Source: Chitinimonas taiwanensis DSM 18899
Lineage (GTDB): Bacteria; Pseudomonadota; Gammaproteobacteria; Burkholderiales; Chitinimonadaceae
Direction: 5' to 3'
Assembly (NCBI RefSeq): GCF_900119825.1
Contig: NZ_FPKR01000001.1
Location: 310,001 to 374,000, forward strand
DNA length: 64,000 bases
The notes under the pieces are model-generated. The model was given only the letters and a program-made list of their open reading frames with translations. It was not told where the DNA came from and did no database searches. This document shows, in pieces, positions 24,791-35,135 of the stretch (position 1 is its first letter; every line of letters starts with the position of its first letter). Position numbers and translations under genes: made by a program.

Positions 24791-25882
24791 CTAGACCACA
24801 TCCATGCAGGCGCGGTACAGGTCCTTCCAGCCATCGCGCTCCTTGGCCACCGTCTTCAGGTATTCCAGCCACACCACCTTGTCTTGTACCGGGTCCTTGA
24901 TGATGGCGCCGGTCAGCCCCGCGGCCAGATCGGCGGCGCGCAGCTGGCCATCGCTGAAATAGCCGGCCACCGCCATGCCATGGCCCAGCACCGAGATCGC
25001 CTCGGCGGTGGACAGCGTGCCGCTGGGCGACTTCAGCTTGGTCTTGCCGTCCTCGGTCAGCCCATTGCGCAGTTCGCGGAAGATCGCCACCACGCGGCGT
25101 ACTTCCTCCAGCGCCGGCTTTTCGGCCGGCAGGGCCAGGGCATGACCCAGCTCGCCGACACGGCGGGTGACGATGGCCACTTCCTCATCAAAGCTGTCTG
25201 GAGTGGGCAGGATCACGGTATTGAAGCGGCGCATCAGCGCCGAGGACATCTCATTCACGCCCTTGTCGCGGTTATTGGCGGTGGCAATCACATTGAAGCC
25301 GCGCTGGGCCTGCACCTCGATGCCCAGCTCGGGCACGGGCAAGGTCTTTTCCGATAGCAGGGTGATCAGGGTGTCCTGCACCTCGCTGGGCACCCGGGTC
25401 ATTTCCTCCAGCCGTGCCAGTTTGCCGTCGCGCATGGCCTTCAGCATCGGGCTGGCCACCAACGCGGCCTCGCTCGGCCCATCGGCCAGCAGGCGCGCGT
25501 AGTTCCAGCCATAGCGCAGCGTGGATTCATCGGTGCCGGCCGTACCCTGGATCAGCAGCGTGGAATCGCCGCTGATGGCCGCAGCCAGGTGTTCCGACAC
25601 CCAGCTCTTGGCCGTGCCCGGCACGCCGTACAGCAACAGCGCGCGGTCGGTGGCCAGGGTGGCAATGGCAATCTCCATCAGGCGTGCCTGACCGATGTAC
25701 TTGGGGCTGATCTGGAAACCATTCTCCAGCTGGCCGCCCAGCAGATAGGTCTTCACCGCCCAGGGCGACAGGCGCCAGTTGGCCGGACGTGCTTGCTTGT
25801 CCTGGCGGGCCAGCTCGGCCAGCTCCTCGGCATATTGCTGCTCGGCATGCTGGCGCAGTACGGCGTTCAGATTGGCGCTCAC
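24791..25882 (-). CDS. MoxR-family AAA+ ATPase (YehL-like)
   Basis: 363 residues. Walker A GVPGTAKSWVSEHL (residues ~93-106), a degenerate Walker B region LARLEEMTRVPSEVQDTLI, sensor-1 FNVIATANNRDKG and arginine-finger ALMRRFNTVILP match MoxR-type ATPases. Its start overlaps the end of the DUF5691 gene (ATGA), so the two are translationally coupled; a 54-base gap precedes the DUF5682 gene. It probably powers remodelling together with the VWA protein. Confidence 0.9.
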   Translation of the reverse strand: MSANLNAVLRQHAEQQYAEELAELARQDKQARPANWRLSPWAVKTYLLGGQLENGFQISPKYIGQARLMEIAIATLATDRALLLYGVPGTAKSWVSEHLAAAISGDSTLLIQGTAGTDESTLRYGWNYARLLADGPSEAALVASPMLKAMRDGKLARLEEMTRVPSEVQDTLITLLSEKTLPVPELGIEVQAQRGFNVIATANNRDKGVNEMSSALMRRFNTVILPTPDSFDEEVAIVTRRVGELGHALALPAEKPALEEVRRVVAIFRELRNGLTEDGKTKLKSPSGTLSTAEAISVLGHGMAVAGYFSDGQLRAADLAAGLTGAIIKDPVQDKVVWLEYLKTVAKERDGWKDLYRACMDVV

Positions 25883-27450
25883 AGTGGCATCTCCTTGATT
25901 GCGGTTTGTTTGGCTTCGGCCAGGGCCACGATCAGCCTGGCGCGTTCATATTGGCGTTGTCCGGCCAGCGGCCCCTGGGCCAGCCTGTCGGCATACAGGG
26001 CCACCAGCTCGCCCAGCTTGGGCAGATCGTCATCGGCGCAGTGCAGCAGCAGCTGTTCGCTCAGCTGACTGAAATCGAAGCCCGGCCGTTGCGTGTCGTT
26101 GGACGCTGGCTGGCTGGCATCGGCCAGCACGGCCTGGCAGACCGCCGCGCTGAGCGTGCTGGGCCAGGGTGTGCGCATGCCGCGCAAGCCATAGCTGGCG
26201 GGCATTGGCGAGCCCTGGTGCAGATGCTGGCAGATCAACGCTTCGCGCTGCACATCATTCAGGCAGGCCCACAGCTTGCCCTCGTCGCCGCGCAGCAGCG
26301 GGTTGTCCGCCAGATAGGCATCCATCAGCGCTGCGCCCCATTCGGCATCCTGATAGCGGTAGCTGGCGTCCAGCACCCCAGTCAGCAGCGCCTTATTCCA
26401 TTCGTCCGCAGCCAGGATGGGCAAGAGCTGGGCCGGCGTGAGGCCGGTCAGATCAGACCAATGGCTGGGCGGCACATGTTCAAGTAGCTGGCAGAGCAGG
26501 GCAGCGCGTTTGCCCAGACCTGTGGCCGACTGCTCGCGCAGACCATCGCGCTCCCAATCCTTGGGCAGGTCTTCGGGCAGATCGACACGCAGGCTAGCCG
26601 GTGCCGGTTTATTGAGCAGATTACCGAGCTTGGCCAGCACGCCCCGGGCCGGTGCCGCCACCTGCCAGTGCAGACAGGCTTGGGCACGCGCCAGCATGCG
26701 GCCGCGAAATGCCGATTCGGGCAGTAGGGTCAGCAAGCGGGCCGCGGCCAGGCGCACCGGCAGATTGCGGTCATCGAGCAGGCTTTCCAGCAGCGGTTCA
26801 TCGGCCAGGCTTAGCCCGGGCTTCAGCGCCTGGACCAACGCTACTTTCGGTTCGCCTCTCTCCTTGGGCAGCCGCACCAGCAGCCATTCGCGCGCCAGGG
26901 CCGGGTCGCGCTTGCGCAGCGTGGCCAGGGCATGGCGGCGCTGGTCGATATTGCCTTCCTCCCAGTTGCGCTGCAGCGTGGCTTCATCCAGCTGGGTTGG
27001 GAGCTGGCCTTCCAGGCGGCGCTGCCAGCTTGGGTTGTGGCCGGCCAGCCAATGGCCGCGCACGCCGATCACCGTGTGCCAGGTTTCCAGAGCTGCCTGC
27101 TTATCCAGCACCTGGGGCAGTAGCTGGGCAGGCAGGCGCAGGCCGCAGGCGCGCAGGCGCTGCACCAGCCAGGGCGCAATGCCGCCCAGCTCGCCGCCGA
27201 TGGCCGCATTCAGCAGCGGGTGCAGCGTGGCGGGCACTTCTGCCTGCGCGTCGAGCGGCGCGCCCTGCGGCAGGCTGGCAGTTTGGGGGCGCTGCCCGGC
27301 TGCCAGGTAAACCGCCAGGCTTCCGGCCTGCCAGAGCAGACGTTGTTCGCGGCTGCTGGCGGCCTGCAGCGCCGGTGTATCGATAACGGTGCACACATCC
27401 TGGCCGGCATTCGCACAGCCCAGCAGGGCAAGGCGGGTCAGTTCCTGCAT
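25879..27450 (-). CDS. DUF5691-family HEAT-like protein
   Basis: 523 residues from the ATG at 27450 (MQELTRLALLGCANAGQDV), chosen because it overlaps the SWIM-gene stop as TGATG; the frame is open further upstream only as a shadow of the SWIM gene. Contents are helical repeats (RLALLGCANAG, LPVRLAAARLLTLLPESAF, RRHALATLRKRDPALAREWL), typical of DUF5691 found with MoxR, VWA and SWIM genes. No catalytic residues recognised. Likely a scaffold or adaptor of the complex. Confidence 0.78.
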   Translation of the reverse strand: MQELTRLALLGCANAGQDVCTVIDTPALQAASSREQRLLWQAGSLAVYLAAGQRPQTASLPQGAPLDAQAEVPATLHPLLNAAIGGELGGIAPWLVQRLRACGLRLPAQLLPQVLDKQAALETWHTVIGVRGHWLAGHNPSWQRRLEGQLPTQLDEATLQRNWEEGNIDQRRHALATLRKRDPALAREWLLVRLPKERGEPKVALVQALKPGLSLADEPLLESLLDDRNLPVRLAAARLLTLLPESAFRGRMLARAQACLHWQVAAPARGVLAKLGNLLNKPAPASLRVDLPEDLPKDWERDGLREQSATGLGKRAALLCQLLEHVPPSHWSDLTGLTPAQLLPILAADEWNKALLTGVLDASYRYQDAEWGAALMDAYLADNPLLRGDEGKLWACLNDVQREALICQHLHQGSPMPASYGLRGMRTPWPSTLSAAVCQAVLADASQPASNDTQRPGFDFSQLSEQLLLHCADDDLPKLGELVALYADRLAQGPLAGQRQYERARLIVALAEAKQTAIKEMPL

Positions 27451-28775
27451 CAGTCGCCCCTCGTCAGCGGGTGGTAGTGGTGGCCGATGAACAGGCCCAT
27501 GGGCTGGATGGCTTGCCCATCCCATTCCACCGCCAGTGCATGGGCGTGTCCGCCCGATAGCGCCAGCCATAGCCAATGCTCATTACCTGCCAGGGGCAGT
27601 GCATCACCGGCGCCATCCACCAGCTGCCAGCCATCGGCGCCACAGCGCGGTGCAACGTCTTGCAGCACGGTGGCCTGGCGTTCGTGCCAGGGGTTGGCTG
27701 CCAAGTAGTGCGCGGCATCGTCCAGCAGCTGGGCAACGCTGCGGCTGGGTGGCAGGCTGGCGGATGAGGGCAGCAAGCTGGGCTGGCCGGTCAGCAACGC
27801 ACGGCGCAGGCCGGCGCCCGGCCAGAACACGAGTTCCGCTTCCAACAAGCTGCCGGGCAAATAGCTGGCCGCAAAAGGCTGCTTGCCAGCGGCAAACTGC
27901 AGCATCAGCGCAGTCTGGCCGGTTTGCGCCCCCAGCAGCCAAGTGCGCTGGCTGCGGATGCGCCCATCGTTCTGTGTAGTCTGGCCTATCACCCACCACT
28001 GGTCGCGGCAGCGCTCGCCCGTGGCCAGCACCTCCTCCTCGCGCAGGCTGAAGCCAATGTATTGGCGCAATACGGCCTGCAGATCGGGCGCGAGCTGTTC
28101 GATGCGCTCATAGGCCTGCACCGCCAGGGAAATCCGCCCCAGCTCGGCCAACAGGCGTTCGGGCCAGTGCTCGCCGGCACCGGGCAGGTCGGCCAGCGCG
28201 CGCACGCGCGCCGCCAGTGCACCGGCCTGTGCATCCACCAGCCGGCTGGCCTGCTGTTCCCAAGGCGCCGGGCCTTCGCTGGCCAAGGGCGCCAGGCCGT
28301 TGCGCACCAGGTCTTCCAGCCAGCGCTGCAAGCCGGCCAGACCTTCGCGTACCCGGTCTTCACGCTTCTCGGCCCGCTTGCGCTGCGCGGTTTCGTCCAC
28401 CGGCGCCTCGGCCTTGGCCTGTGCGCGCACTTCCTTCTTGCTGGCGGTATCCGCACGTTTGTCCAGCCAGCTGGCCACCCATTCCGGCTCGTTGCCCTCG
28501 CTCAGCAAATCGGGCTGGTTGGCTGCCAGTACCAAGAGGCCAAGCGCATGTTTGCAGGGGAATTTGAAACTGGGGCAGGAACACTTGCTGGCAAAGTCGG
28601 CCAGATCGACGCGTACCTGGTAGGGCGTCTTGCCACTGCCCTGGCATTCGCCCCAGGCAGCGCGCGGGCTGCGCCCCAGCGTGGGCCATTGCTTGGCTTG
28701 GGCAAGCTTGCGGCCATTGCTGGCCGAGCCGCTATCGGGCGCGAGCGCCAGGACTTGCTGTTCGGTGAGTTGCAT
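27450..28775 (-). CDS. SWIM zinc-finger protein (YehQ-like)
   Basis: 441 residues from the ATG at 28775 (MQLTEQQVLALAPDSGSAS). The frame continues 79 residues upstream but that part is low-quality Arg/Cys/Pro sequence. The SWIM motif C-x-C-xn-C-x-H is visible as CSCPSFKFPCKHALGL (about residues 59-72). A Lys/Arg/Glu-rich linker (KKEVRAQAKAEAPVDETAQ) precedes a mostly helical C-terminal region. SWIM fingers bind DNA or proteins. First gene of the operon, divergent from slyD. Confidence 0.85.
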   Translation of the reverse strand: MQLTEQQVLALAPDSGSASNGRKLAQAKQWPTLGRSPRAAWGECQGSGKTPYQVRVDLADFASKCSCPSFKFPCKHALGLLVLAANQPDLLSEGNEPEWVASWLDKRADTASKKEVRAQAKAEAPVDETAQRKRAEKREDRVREGLAGLQRWLEDLVRNGLAPLASEGPAPWEQQASRLVDAQAGALAARVRALADLPGAGEHWPERLLAELGRISLAVQAYERIEQLAPDLQAVLRQYIGFSLREEEVLATGERCRDQWWVIGQTTQNDGRIRSQRTWLLGAQTGQTALMLQFAAGKQPFAASYLPGSLLEAELVFWPGAGLRRALLTGQPSLLPSSASLPPSRSVAQLLDDAAHYLAANPWHERQATVLQDVAPRCGADGWQLVDGAGDALPLAGNEHWLWLALSGGHAHALAVEWDGQAIQPMGLFIGHHYHPLTRGD

Positions 28776-29029
28776 CGTGGATGCGGGGCAAGGGAAAGGC
28801 GCGCAACTTAGCACGCGCCTTCCAGCGCGCGAATCCGCCGAATGGGGGAAAGCCGGCTGCGCGCCATGCCAGCACTGGCGCGGCAGACAGGGAATTGCGG
28901 CTGGTTTGGTACACCAATTGGGCAGGCGCCCCAAGGCCAATCGAGGCCATGCACGCCTCCAGCCGGCAAGTTGACACTCCCCGCCAGAAGGGCGAACCTC
29001 TCGGCCTCCCATTCAGCCTGTATTGCCTT

Positions 29030-29506
29030 ATGAAGATCACCCAGAACACCGCCGTTACCCTGCGTCTGAAAGCCACCGATATCAATGGCTTCGTCTACGA
29101 CGAGGGCAAGCAGCCGGTTGCCTACCTGCACGGTGGCTACGACAACCTGTTCCCCAAGATTGAAGCCGCACTGGAAGGCCAGGAGCCGGGCTTTCAGACC
29201 ACCGTGGACCTGGCCCCGGAAGACGCGTTTGGCGAGCGCGACGAAGCACTGGTCACCAGCATGCCCAAGGCCGACTTCCCGCCCGGCGTAAAGGTCGGTG
29301 GCCAAATCCAGCGCCCTGGCCCGGACGGCGAACCGCGCTACTACTTCGTCACCAAGATCAAAGGCCCCACCGTGCTGCTGGACGGCAACCACCCGCTATG
29401 CGGCAAGACCATGCGCTTCATCATCAAGGTGCTGGACGTACGCGAAGCCACGGCCGAGGAAATTGCCCACCAGCATGTGCATGGTGAGCATGGGCATCAT
29501 CACTGA
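29030..29506 (+). CDS. slyD: FKBP-type peptidyl-prolyl isomerase SlyD-like
   Basis: 158 residues from the ATG at 29030 (MKITQNTAVTLRLKATDING). The FKBP half is split by the insert-in-flap chaperone domain: AYLHGGYDNLFPKIEAALEG leads into PEDAFGERDE and the domain ends near NHPLCGKTMRFIIKV. The tail HQHVHGEHGHHH is the histidine-rich metal-binding end, shorter than in E. coli SlyD and lacking its cysteines. It isomerises prolyl bonds and binds nickel or other metals. Followed by a strong terminator. Confidence 0.88.
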   Translation: MKITQNTAVTLRLKATDINGFVYDEGKQPVAYLHGGYDNLFPKIEAALEGQEPGFQTTVDLAPEDAFGERDEALVTSMPKADFPPGVKVGGQIQRPGPDGEPRYYFVTKIKGPTVLLDGNHPLCGKTMRFIIKVLDVREATAEEIAHQHVHGEHGHHH

Positions 29507-29540
29507 GCTGGGTATCTGCTTCGAGTGAGCAATAAATAAA

Positions 29541-29573
29541 ACAGGCCTCCTGAATCAGGAGGCCTGTTTCTTT
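29541..29573. terminator. Strong bidirectional terminator after slyD
   Basis: Long perfect stem ACAGGCCTCCTGA / TCAGGAGGCCTGT, flanked by AATAAATAAA on one side and TTTCTTT on the other. Confidence 0.92.
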
Positions 29574-29670
29574 AGGGTGGGCTGTTTTTCGGCCAAAGCG
29601 GACACTGACTGAGTGACGTCAGACGGTTCGCTGCTGAGACCAGGCGGTCACTGGCTGATTGGCAACGTAG

Positions 29671-29760
29671 ACATAACGTTGGACTTATCGGGCGCCGGAG
29701 TGCATCGGAGGGAACCAAAATGCGCAGCATTTTGGCATTCCGTTGACGGAATGGTTGGGC
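29671..29760 (-). other. attC site of cassette 4
   Basis: Minus: first core GCCCAAC two bases after the stop codon of cassette-4 gene, last core GTTATGT at 29671-29677; between them an imperfect palindrome including CCAAAATGC/GCATTTTGG. About 90 bases. Confidence 0.75.
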
Positions 29761-29761
29761 G

Positions 29762-30130
29762 TCATTGCCAGCCCTCTACCTTGGTTATGTCCGAGAACGA
29801 ACCGCTAAAGCGTGGCAGTTGCGGTAAAGCTAAGACTTTCTTCTCAAGCGCTTGGCTAGCGACGCCTACAGGAGCTGCCCGCTTTTCATAGGGGCCTCCA
29901 GGAAGAGCCCAGTCGAATACAAACAAGCCTAAAGCCGCGTAATCATTCCACACGTCTGGAGTCCCGTTACGTGGCGTGGGCAATGAATCCGACACCTGTG
30001 AATGATGCACGTGATGGGCGCCAACACTTCCGGGCATAAAGCCCTCTCCTGCCGTAGCGAAAAGTGCAAGGCTTCCTTCGTCATCCACGGCAAACCAGTC
30101 AAATTCCAATCCGGTTAGTTCGAAGACCAT
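29762..30130 (-). CDS. Cassette-4 protein of unknown function
   Basis: 122 residues from the ATG at 30130 (MVFELTGLEFDWFAVDDEG), 15 bases inside the cassette start; a longer frame begins within the neighbouring attC. Rich in aromatic residues, with FDWFAVDDEGSLALFATAG and VWNDYAALGLFVFDWALPGGPYE as compact motifs. No signal peptide or membrane segment. I do not recognise the family with certainty; it looks like a small globular cytoplasmic protein of the kind common in cassette arrays, possibly an immunity-type protein. Confidence 0.7.
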   Translation of the reverse strand: MVFELTGLEFDWFAVDDEGSLALFATAGEGFMPGSVGAHHVHHSQVSDSLPTPRNGTPDVWNDYAALGLFVFDWALPGGPYEKRAAPVGVASQALEKKVLALPQLPRFSGSFSDITKVEGWQ

Positions 30131-30145
30131 AGCTTTGCCTCTGAC

Positions 30146-30231
30146 GCCCAACGTTGCGCTAAAAGGCGAGCAAAAGCGTAGCTTTTGCGATTCCAGCGCT
30201 CGAAGCGAACGATGTTGAGCGCATTGTTATG
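30146..30231 (-). other. attC site of cassette 3
   Basis: Minus: first core (T)CATAAC about 10 bases after the cassette-3 stop, last core GTTGGGC (30146-30152). Internal arms GCTCAAC and CAACGTT and the stem GCAAAAGC/GCTTTTGC are visible. Confidence 0.75.
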
Positions 30232-30241
30232 AGTTGATAAT

Positions 30242-30958
30242 TCACCAGTACTCAGCGCCTTTGATTTTATCTTGGTCAAGACACAACATTGAATCATCAA
30301 TTATTTCTTCAGCTTGAGCTAGAAGCTGTTCGAAAACAATGTGCTCGTACTGGTTTAAGTAGTATTTTGTGACGATTGTCTGATAACTGGCTGGGTGATG
30401 TAGGGTGGCTGAGTAATGCAAGCACAACCTACTGCCATCATAAGAGAGTATAGCGTCTAGGGATGTTTCGCATTCAGAACCACTTAGATACAGATATTTT
30501 CCAATATTAGATTTTACAAGGCTACGAGCGTCTCGCCATTGAAAAACAGATGCCCCTTCAGGCTGACCAATATAAGATAAAGGCGAAGCTTTTTCTTCAC
30601 TTACTTTACTAAAGTAGTCGACTAGTTTTGTGCAAAAAATTACATCAAAATCGAAGACCGAGTTACCATGGATCGCATTTCTAAAAACTCCCTCGATCAC
30701 ATGCGACTTTAGTATTTCTGAAGGCCTTCCATCCCTCCATCCATTTAGCTCTGAGTGTGGGGGTTGCCACAGCAAGAATGCTCGGCCTTCTTTTGCATGA
30801 TCTTCGTTCGTGGAAAGCTTGACTGTGTATGTACTGCCTACTTTGGGAAGAATTAAATCAAGCTCTATAAGCTCTTCAAAGCTTAGATCCCAGCATAACT
30901 TCGACCATTCCATCGTTTGCAGAAGCTCGATACTCACTATTGCTCCATGATGACTCAT
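30242..30958 (-). CDS. Cassette-3 protein of unknown function
   Basis: 238 residues. The ATG lies inside the cassette core (GTTATGAG), giving MSHHGAIVSIELLQTMEWSK. Markedly A/T-richer than the chromosome. Contains DLSFEELIELDLILPKVGS and a mixed alpha/beta sequence with no catalytic pattern, signal peptide or membrane helix that I can recognise. Homologues, if any, would need profile searching. Promoterless cassette genes are usually read from an upstream Pc promoter. Confidence 0.7.
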   Translation of the reverse strand: MSHHGAIVSIELLQTMEWSKLCWDLSFEELIELDLILPKVGSTYTVKLSTNEDHAKEGRAFLLWQPPHSELNGWRDGRPSEILKSHVIEGVFRNAIHGNSVFDFDVIFCTKLVDYFSKVSEEKASPLSYIGQPEGASVFQWRDARSLVKSNIGKYLYLSGSECETSLDAILSYDGSRLCLHYSATLHHPASYQTIVTKYYLNQYEHIVFEQLLAQAEEIIDDSMLCLDQDKIKGAEYW

Positions 30959-31026
30959 AACGTTGGAGGTAAGGGGCGCTCCGCCGGCCTGCCGGCGGAG
31001 CGCCCCTCTTGACCGAAAATTTAGAA
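30955..31026 (-). other. attC site of cassette 2, with a 16-bp perfect stem
   Basis: Minus: degenerate first core TTCTAAA, then GGTCAAGA, a perfect 16-bp stem beginning GGGGCGCTCCGCC and closing GGCGGAGCGCCCC around a 2-base tip, then CTCCAACGTTATGA. About 72 bases. Confidence 0.72.
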
Positions 31027-31036
31027 CACATGAGGC

Positions 31037-31519
31037 TTAGTTTATAAAGGTGATTACAGCCATATTGTTCTGTGCCGCGTCTTTATAAAACGACTGAAGC
31101 TCCTTGAAGTAGTCCGTGATGTAATCCGCCGCTTCTGGACCTTCATCCCAAATTGACGGATAGATTTCGGCCTCGCTCAGGGCGGGAATGTCGATTCTCT
31201 TCCGAAAATCATTCTCTTCAATCGCACAGATCGCTTCAGCAATTTGTTTAACGGACTCAGCTTGAGTGCCTAGCGCTGGCCCGTAACCAACATCCTCCTC
31301 ACCTATTGGAGCTTCTCCGAATACAGCATTCGCAAGCGGTGGAGCACCACCGTATTGTTCTCCAGTAAGAACAAAATGGATTGCGTGCCACGCCTTATCT
31401 AGATCAACAACATTATCTGAATGCTTTTCATAAAGTGTTGAACCAATGTTCTCTGGTGTATCAAACAAAGCACTTAATTCTTCTTGGGGTACAGCAAGAA
31501 AATTACCGATCATCGACAT
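31037..31519 (-). CDS. DUF1877 (YfbM-like) protein in cassette 2
   Basis: 160 residues from the ATG at 31519 (MSMIGNFLAVPQEELSALF), 16 bases inside the cassette; the open frame upstream runs through attC and is not coding. The sequence DLDKAWHAIHFVLTGEQYGG, PLANAVFGEAPIGEEDVGYG and QAESVKQIAEAI matches the DUF1877/YfbM pattern. The biochemical role of the family is unknown; its members are frequent in cassettes and near polymorphic-toxin immunity genes. Confidence 0.85.
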   Translation of the reverse strand: MSMIGNFLAVPQEELSALFDTPENIGSTLYEKHSDNVVDLDKAWHAIHFVLTGEQYGGAPPLANAVFGEAPIGEEDVGYGPALGTQAESVKQIAEAICAIEENDFRKRIDIPALSEAEIYPSIWDEGPEAADYITDYFKELQSFYKDAAQNNMAVITFIN

Positions 31520-31534
31520 AGGGGCTCCTGTGAA

Positions 31535-31624
31535 TTCTAACGTTTGAGCTAAGGGGCTGCCGACCCAAGGGAGGGAACCTGCAAGCACAGCTTGCAGGCA
31601 GCCCCCTTGAGCGAGGGGTTAGGC
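31535..31624 (-). other. attC site of cassette 1
   Basis: Minus: first core GCCTAAC (31618-31624) contains the stop codon of the cassette-1 gene; last core GTTAGAA (31535-31541). Arms GGCAGCCCC(C)TT / AAGGGGCTGCC and GCAAGC/GCTTGC give a typical folded attC with one unpaired base. Confidence 0.82.
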
Positions 31625-32131
31625 ATATTTAATAATCGACTGCATAGAGTCTTCCCAATCTTTCAGCCAAGCCATAGCTTTTGGATTTGCAAAAAAATCC
31701 TTAATCGACTCAGCGTAAGTCTCACCATCAGGAAGATTTCCGCTTTCAAAGAATGCTATCGCTTCTTCCACGCCCGGACCGACGAAGAACATGCGATCTA
31801 GCTCGCCAACATCCATGTTTAAGTAATCCGCTTGGCACAAAAGTGGCAAGTCATTCACCTGCCCCATTCGATAGATCAGAAATGCACATCGAAAAATACC
31901 TTCGTAGAGTGTGCCATCGTCTGTAGCACTTCCATCCCAGAGCGCATTTCGAAACTCGATCTCTTTTCGGAAGGCCTCTCTGATAACTTCAGAAAAAGGC
32001 AAAGCATCTCGCTCCAGAATAATCTTGTAGAGAGCTTGCCGTTCTTCCGGCTTAGCAATAAGGGCTTTTATCTCTAGGGTGAGCGTATTGCTATTTTGTT
32101 CGAAAACTTCGATGGCTTGCTGAGCGTTCAT
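31619..32131 (-). CDS. Cassette-1 protein of unknown function
   Basis: 170 residues, starting MNAQQAIEVFEQNSNTLTLE 10 bases inside the cassette and ending IIKYA with its TAA in the attC core. Mostly helical and acidic, with TLYEGIFRCAFLIYRMGQVND and FFVGPGVEEAIAFFESGNLPD. No catalytic motif, signal peptide or membrane helix seen. The acidic, helical, single-domain character is compatible with an immunity protein, but that is a guess. A/T-rich relative to the surrounding chromosome. Confidence 0.72.
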   Translation of the reverse strand: MNAQQAIEVFEQNSNTLTLEIKALIAKPEERQALYKIILERDALPFSEVIREAFRKEIEFRNALWDGSATDDGTLYEGIFRCAFLIYRMGQVNDLPLLCQADYLNMDVGELDRMFFVGPGVEEAIAFFESGNLPDGETYAESIKDFFANPKAMAWLKDWEDSMQSIIKYA

Positions 32132-32148
32132 ATGGTGCTATGCCTAAC

Positions 32149-32548
32149 AGTATTTATAAGGACCGGCGGGTCCGTATATTAATTGATATTAAGGGCGCCG
32201 AAAAATCTTCACAACCCATTGAATTTCAATCACCTGTAATTTTCCGCGCAGTATATCAACAACAGAAAACCGGGTGCCATGCCATTCTTTATGCCTTCGT
32301 GACCGCCGCCATGACCACCTCCGCGAAGAATGGGGTGACGTGCGTTCGAACTAACTTCTGCCGAAGTTGGAAGGAATGTTGTGAAGTGCTATCTGACATG
32401 AAAGTCCGGAATGGATCATTAGCGGACGACCAAACCCAATGTGCTCAGGGTCCGCTTAGGCCGAGGATCAGTCATCGCAATCTGTCAGGTATATCTCCCT
32501 GCCGCACAAAGGGCTGATGTCACCCATCATTCGGTGGCCGAATACATA
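32149..32548. other. Gene-less flank between the cassette array and gyrB
   Basis: About 400 bases at the attI-side of the array. The core GTTAGGC (minus) at 32142-32148 marks an attI or an older attC boundary. Next to it is a small hairpin GGACC-GGCG-GGTCC. No integrase motif is visible on either strand; a 125-codon open frame here has no protein-like character. A 15-base motif GTCCGCTTAGGCCGA at 32450-32464 recurs inverted (14/15) at 29589-29603, on the other side of the array. Confidence 0.5.
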
Positions 32549-32581
32549 GAAAAAGCCCCCAAATTCTGGGGGCATTTTTCT
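32549..32581 (-). terminator. gyrB terminator
   Basis: GCCCCC / GGGGGC stem with loop AGAATTT (minus) followed by TTTTTC; the plus side also has a T-run, so it can act in both directions. Confidence 0.9.
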
Positions 32582-32612
32582 TTTCGTTAACTGAGTCACC
32601 CGACAACGAAGA

Positions 32613-35012
<2,400 letters not shown>

Positions 35013-35094
35013 TTATCCACCTGGTGCTATCGGGTTTCCATCGCCAGGCTTTGCCAGCCGGCAACGATGTTTTCCCTGTACTGATAAAAACGCT

Positions 35095-35118
35095 AAAGCC
35101 GGCCAAACAGGCCGGCTT
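35095..35118 (-). terminator. Hairpin after dnaN
   Basis: AAGCCGGCC-TGTTT-GGCCGGCTTT on minus, with only a short T-run; probable partial terminator between dnaN and gyrB. A one-mismatch DnaA box TTATCCACC is at 35013-35021 just upstream of gyrB. Confidence 0.55.
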
Positions 35119-35135
35119 GCATGGCCTTTGGCGCC

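Larger units (their letters stand above)
29677..32147 (-). mobile_element. Integron gene-cassette array of four cassettes, no integrase seen
   Basis: Four A/T-richer minus-strand genes, each followed by an attC-like imperfect palindrome. Read on minus, the cassettes start with (G)TTAGGC, (G)TTAGAA, (G)TTATGA and (G)TTGGGC, and end with the matching reverse complements GCCTAAC, TTCTAAA (one base off), TCATAAC and GCCCAAC. This pairing is what integrase-mediated cassette excision and insertion predicts. Cassette limits: 31541-32147, 30961-31540, 30152-30960 and 29677-30151. No intI gene is present in the window, so it is either a CALIN-type array or an array whose integrase has been lost. Confidence 0.85.

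Noticed and set aside
28808..29392. 194-codon frame antisense to slyD
   Set aside because: Shadow of slyD, which has clear FKBP motifs.
29677..32147. Prophage or transposon instead of cassettes
   Set aside because: No transposase, integrase, terminal repeats of IS type or phage genes; the paired attC cores fit cassettes precisely.
32140..32517. 125-codon plus-strand frame beside the cassette array, considered as an integrase remnant
   Set aside because: No tyrosine-recombinase motifs and no protein-like composition; starts in the attI/attC core.
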